From Kiritimatiellia bacterium (GTDB lineage Bacteria; Verrucomicrobiota; Kiritimatiellia; RFP12; UBA1067), in contig JAFRBA010000216.1 in NCBI GenBank assembly GCA_017405115.1, positions 1-24,839 of the forward strand: a DNA stretch of 24,839 nt. The letters run 5' to 3'. The stretch's first letter is position 1. Every line of letters starts with the position of its first letter. Positions 22,901-24,839 of this stretch are shown piece after piece. Position numbers and translations under genes: made by a program. A model generated the notes under the pieces. It was not told the origin of the DNA, ran no database searches, and worked only from the letters and a program-made list of their open reading frames with translations.

Positions 22901-24651
22901 CTTTCCAATTGTCCAGCGTCGCTTTCAGTCAATTGAGATGTAAAAGCGATTGGCAACCAATTATCAAGATAATCAACTACCTGTTTTTGTTTGAATGTCG
23001 GATTCGTAACAGATTGCAAAGCCTCGCTGTCTGACCACGACACAACCTCAAGAATGCGACCATATACATCAATCATTCGTGCACCGTTGCCATCCAAAGA
23101 ATTATCCTTAGCCGTATTAACAACCGTCCTTATTTGATTTATGACCTCTTGGCTAGTTCGCAACAACGCCCTTAACAGATCAACCGAAGAGAAAGTTTCA
23201 AAGAAATCATCCCAGAATTGTCGAGCCGCCCCAAAAATATCAGAGACATTATCACCTATTGTAAAAACGACACTCCCCGTGGCCTTCTTCTCGCCGAAAT
23301 CAATATAGACCTCAAGATCCTTTTCCGCCAAATTCTTTTCAGATGCCCATCCGTGTTTTGCCGCATTCCTGATTACATTCTCAATGATTGTATAGAATGC
23401 ATGTTGTCCGACAATACCACCGGGAATGGCCAAACGAACATCCTGCCTCCAATCGGGAGTAAATCTTTCGTCGTATTCAAGAAATTTGGCCGTACCGCCC
23501 GACTCCGATGCTTCGTATTGTGTACGCTTATCTTCTGAAAACTTCTGCCGGAACATCTTGTCTTTCTCACCAAAAAAGTAATAAATGCTCCATGCGCGTC
23601 CATGCTGGTCGTACGTCAGATATCGGTGTTCACGCGGCAACTCGCCTTGATTAGTCTCGTCCAGTTTATAGAACCTACGAAGGAATAAACGAATCGTGCC
23701 ATGCTGGTTCATACGTGTGGCATCGTCAAGGTTGCGTTCCTGAAACTTGTATGCCCGCAATCCTTCACTTCTCGAGATATAGTCTAATAGATGTTTTTGC
23801 GCATAAAAGTTCTTCATCAATCCACCGACAAACATCGTCGGCGTTGTCCATTGCGGGAACTCCGTTGTCGCTGTAGCAATATAATCCATTCGGTGCTGGA
23901 TGTACTGGTACAGTACTCGATCATCTGGCATTGTCCCGACATTATGCGAAAGTGCAGAAAGGACATGGCTGCCGATATTGTGAGAGCCATTGCGGGACAT
24001 AATTGAGCCAATGGCAGATTTTACATTAGACATCATGATATCTAGATAGTAACTACGCATCTTGGCATAATAAATCAAAAAGGTTATTTCTTTTATAAAT
24101 TTATCAGAATCACACCAGACATCCTTAAAACCAACAAATATTTGTGCAAGGTTCGTCATTGTCCCAAATTGACCTGGAATGTTAACAGGTACAATTTTTA
24201 TCTCCTTTACACCCATCTTTGCCTTTTCTACCCATTCAACATATCCCCTAATGAAATCCGGCACTTCACTTTTTTCGCCAGAATGATATGTAAGATAAAA
24301 CGCATATGGCATATCGTTCGGTAAAGTATTTCCAAACGATCCGTCCACAAACTCTTTTTTTACGGCGATTCCCCGATTTGCCTTAATCTCTTCATCAATA
24401 AAAGACGAATACTGCTCTTTAAATCTCGCATTCTCACAAAGAAATATGTATGACTTTGTCTGAGTTGATTTACAAATGGCCAAATCAACATAAAACACAT
24501 GCTTCCGATATTCTTTAAATCGAGACTCCAACCATTCCTCGAAAATTGGAACAATTAAATCGGGTTCTGAACTAGTTATAAAATAGTCTATTATTCTATT
24601 TAACTTGTCACGTTCAGGAAAATCCAAGAGGTAATTCTGATACTTCAACAT
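19900..24651 (-). CDS. Giant histidine-kinase-like GHKL ATPase protein
   Basis: A 1583-residue soluble protein. Residues 220-240 have an H-box-like MSRNGSHNIGSHVLSALSHN (candidate His224). An ATPase region follows with an N-box ENVIRNAAKH (424-433), a G1-like IGDNVSD (465-471, Asn for the usual Gly) and a G2-like GNGARMIDVYGRI (521-533). A Cys cluster (CRNADNPRNCLMC and Cys897) near 870-897 may bind zinc. The last ~175 residues resemble a receiver-like Rossmann domain (RILIIDERV, FDILVIHQGV, RVVVTTGRGRPENIP, LIFVNTIMNLLP), without the usual phosphorylation pocket I could confirm. A cytoplasmic sensor that starts the system is likely. It is AT-rich; the ATG at 24651 has GAGGG upstream and lies 12 bases after the preceding stop. 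Confidence 0.7.
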   Translation of the reverse strand: MLKYQNYLLDFPERDKLNRIIDYFITSSEPDLIVPIFEEWLESRFKEYRKHVFYVDLAICKSTQTKSYIFLCENARFKEQYSSFIDEEIKANRGIAVKKEFVDGSFGNTLPNDMPYAFYLTYHSGEKSEVPDFIRGYVEWVEKAKMGVKEIKIVPVNIPGQFGTMTNLAQIFVGFKDVWCDSDKFIKEITFLIYYAKMRSYYLDIMMSNVKSAIGSIMSRNGSHNIGSHVLSALSHNVGTMPDDRVLYQYIQHRMDYIATATTEFPQWTTPTMFVGGLMKNFYAQKHLLDYISRSEGLRAYKFQERNLDDATRMNQHGTIRLFLRRFYKLDETNQGELPREHRYLTYDQHGRAWSIYYFFGEKDKMFRQKFSEDKRTQYEASESGGTAKFLEYDERFTPDWRQDVRLAIPGGIVGQHAFYTIIENVIRNAAKHGWASEKNLAEKDLEVYIDFGEKKATGSVVFTIGDNVSDIFGAARQFWDDFFETFSSVDLLRALLRTSQEVINQIRTVVNTAKDNSLDGNGARMIDVYGRILEVVSWSDSEALQSVTNPTFKQKQVVDYLDNWLPIAFTSQLTESDAGQLERYLRKEYGGRNNGINCLPVQYSLQKIFLEKTTGSIEEWELSLDRQNFIRQAAKNGDGIRRLALLPSHLIQLEMGCQVEEWNLSGFWRDFRAALCFGKFWTKNGRDQFYPELAKCKKESRQGKYSYNGLWERFLDLCAEDKLAEMDHDIKAMLEGDLSQVELDMLKRWLDGKSLDDSLPFIYRVQRLYLSISMPAWKKRYENFLTENVPDASVWELGHRLILPLHHNQHRKLAQSFIDSDGKLRKENWGLAEMKISAGYLAQRETSEIGGLGVKGNSIIVPVAMPGLCRNADNPRNCLMCSDRTRLAGYSSDPNCPLNKHSYHLGYRNEIAKPKDILILFEDVDESVVAAIQNKSYEGIDFARRSKPSDGDKWCSYRLISSDRVDDEIERFNYRYVVLVGQPKMVVAKDASVMALRQRLGFRYIIWDDKDKEVLINLIKGGDPAELRKAVFSAWIRHLANDCRGLVKCPVKLVVNVDGNEGGRERGLVTRKDLLRTMFVECYHTALTSFLKNPPEPLELSDTSRNLITLLSLIKVLPEAMVEPQQDYGHGDDKGAKEYIRAQLMKYCDLLKSHLMLSREFIDALKSIEKYVEDEAGTGDAVIVRKIEDISKDFEKAIARRLFRGKQDEDDDIKRWCRDLIVFLQKVDKVKLDGWLDAFHGGSGRFNCPQREDSYGYGRHSFEDNLKAIITACSVPEEDEFNALVESLNSMFLASDVYLRKYEERIVTLPEAYKHDGTNRETKGNGSFKGESVQAIADTLMGTTLADDSNRKVIKYSRHDHAMPANGIYSEALSGSQSYLNALSRLVYASGEDKNGERYAQVARLLENAFLRILIIDERVMNFVEERRSDEMKKTLINMGIWVADIVNEGVAKASAEVRDELYQFHHHKDVAKSMDDSRSYYIDIDPCQFDILVIHQGVIDKWWERHDEAKVKEILEDLRHSIPRVVVTTGRGRPENIPADEKVLPFSVIESSLFKRYPEKLIFVNTIMNLLPYGSDKIKSS

Positions 24652-24663
24652 AGTGCGTTGCCC

Positions 24664-24839
24664 TCATTTATCCTGTATTCTCTTGAATTTACCATTTTTA
24701 TATTCAGCCAATACTACTTTATAATGGCAATTTCCTTTAGGCAAGAAATCCAACCGGCCTGAAACGCCTTCCCAATGTCCTGCAGAAACAAATGTCTATT
24801 GTGTAATTCTGTTCCCAGTATGGAAAAATCTTTTTAGAA
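24664..24839 (-). CDS. 3' end of an upstream operon gene, with an apparent frame break
   Basis: The gene enters from beyond the window. At the edge one frame reads KKIFPYWEQNYTIDICF and then runs to a TAA at 24737. A different frame, closed upstream by a TAG at 24796-24798, reads GHWEGVSGRLDFLPKGN and then CHYKVVLAEYKNGKFKRIQDK to a TGA at 24664, 12 bases before the next start. Removing one base near 24785-24795 would join them. It may be a single frameshifted gene, a sequencing error, or two short ends. Too little is visible to name it. Confidence 0.4.

Overview
All supported genes in this window lie on the minus strand, so it is best read from position 24839 down to 1. The outer-membrane-type barrel protein, signal peptides and overall protein styles point to a Gram-negative host. 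The short Cys-rich secreted proteins, one with a CxxCxGxG array and one with a VRHN...CGPN...CxxCGG tail, remind me of the Verrucomicrobiota/Kiritimatiellota group. That taxonomic guess is inference and of low confidence. No rRNA, tRNA, CRISPR array or transposase was seen.

Region A (about 1-1723) holds a small secreted CxxCxGxG protein, a roughly 380-bp non-coding stretch rich in inverted repeats, and a DUF4160/DUF2442 gene pair. The pair is bracketed by two copies of a repeat whose 41-bp identical core reads as a sigma70-type promoter built around a palindrome.

Region B (about 1736-8432) is GC-rich core metabolism: pdxS and pdxT (pyridoxal phosphate synthase), a LysE-type exporter, cysK, an outer-membrane barrel protein, metY and a LysR regulator. 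It is coherent as a sulfur amino acid block, because CysK and MetY are both PLP enzymes and PdxST makes PLP. A LysR-type dyad (ATAG-N7-CTAT) sits between the regulator and metY.

Region C (about 8429-24839) is a long accessory operon of mostly unrecognised genes joined by 1- to 4-base overlaps or very short gaps. In transcription order it encodes: the tail of an upstream gene; a 1583-residue protein with a histidine-kinase-like H-box and GHKL ATPase motifs; a 258-residue protein; a 479-residue membrane protein; a 145-residue protein; a 619-residue membrane protein ending in a channel-like TM-loop-TM unit; a zinc-ribbon plus TerY-like vWA protein; an unlisted 45-residue protein; a 1060-residue membrane-anchored P-loop protein; a small gene with an apparent frame switch; a penicillin-binding-protein-like pseudoenzyme; a Cys/His-tailed envelope protein; and a secreted endonuclease/exonuclease/phosphatase-fold protein. 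The last gene overlaps the lysR start by ATGA.

Taken together, region C looks like a horizontally acquired sensory or conflict (defence/stress) system that I do not recognise as a named system. It combines a kinase-like sensor, a vWA scaffold, a large NTPase, membrane effectors and a secreted nuclease-like protein. Several members have lost residues that define their families: the vWA metal site, the PBP catalytic Ser/Lys, the channel selectivity filter and the Walker A Ser/Thr. This suggests binding or regulatory roles rather than classical catalysis.
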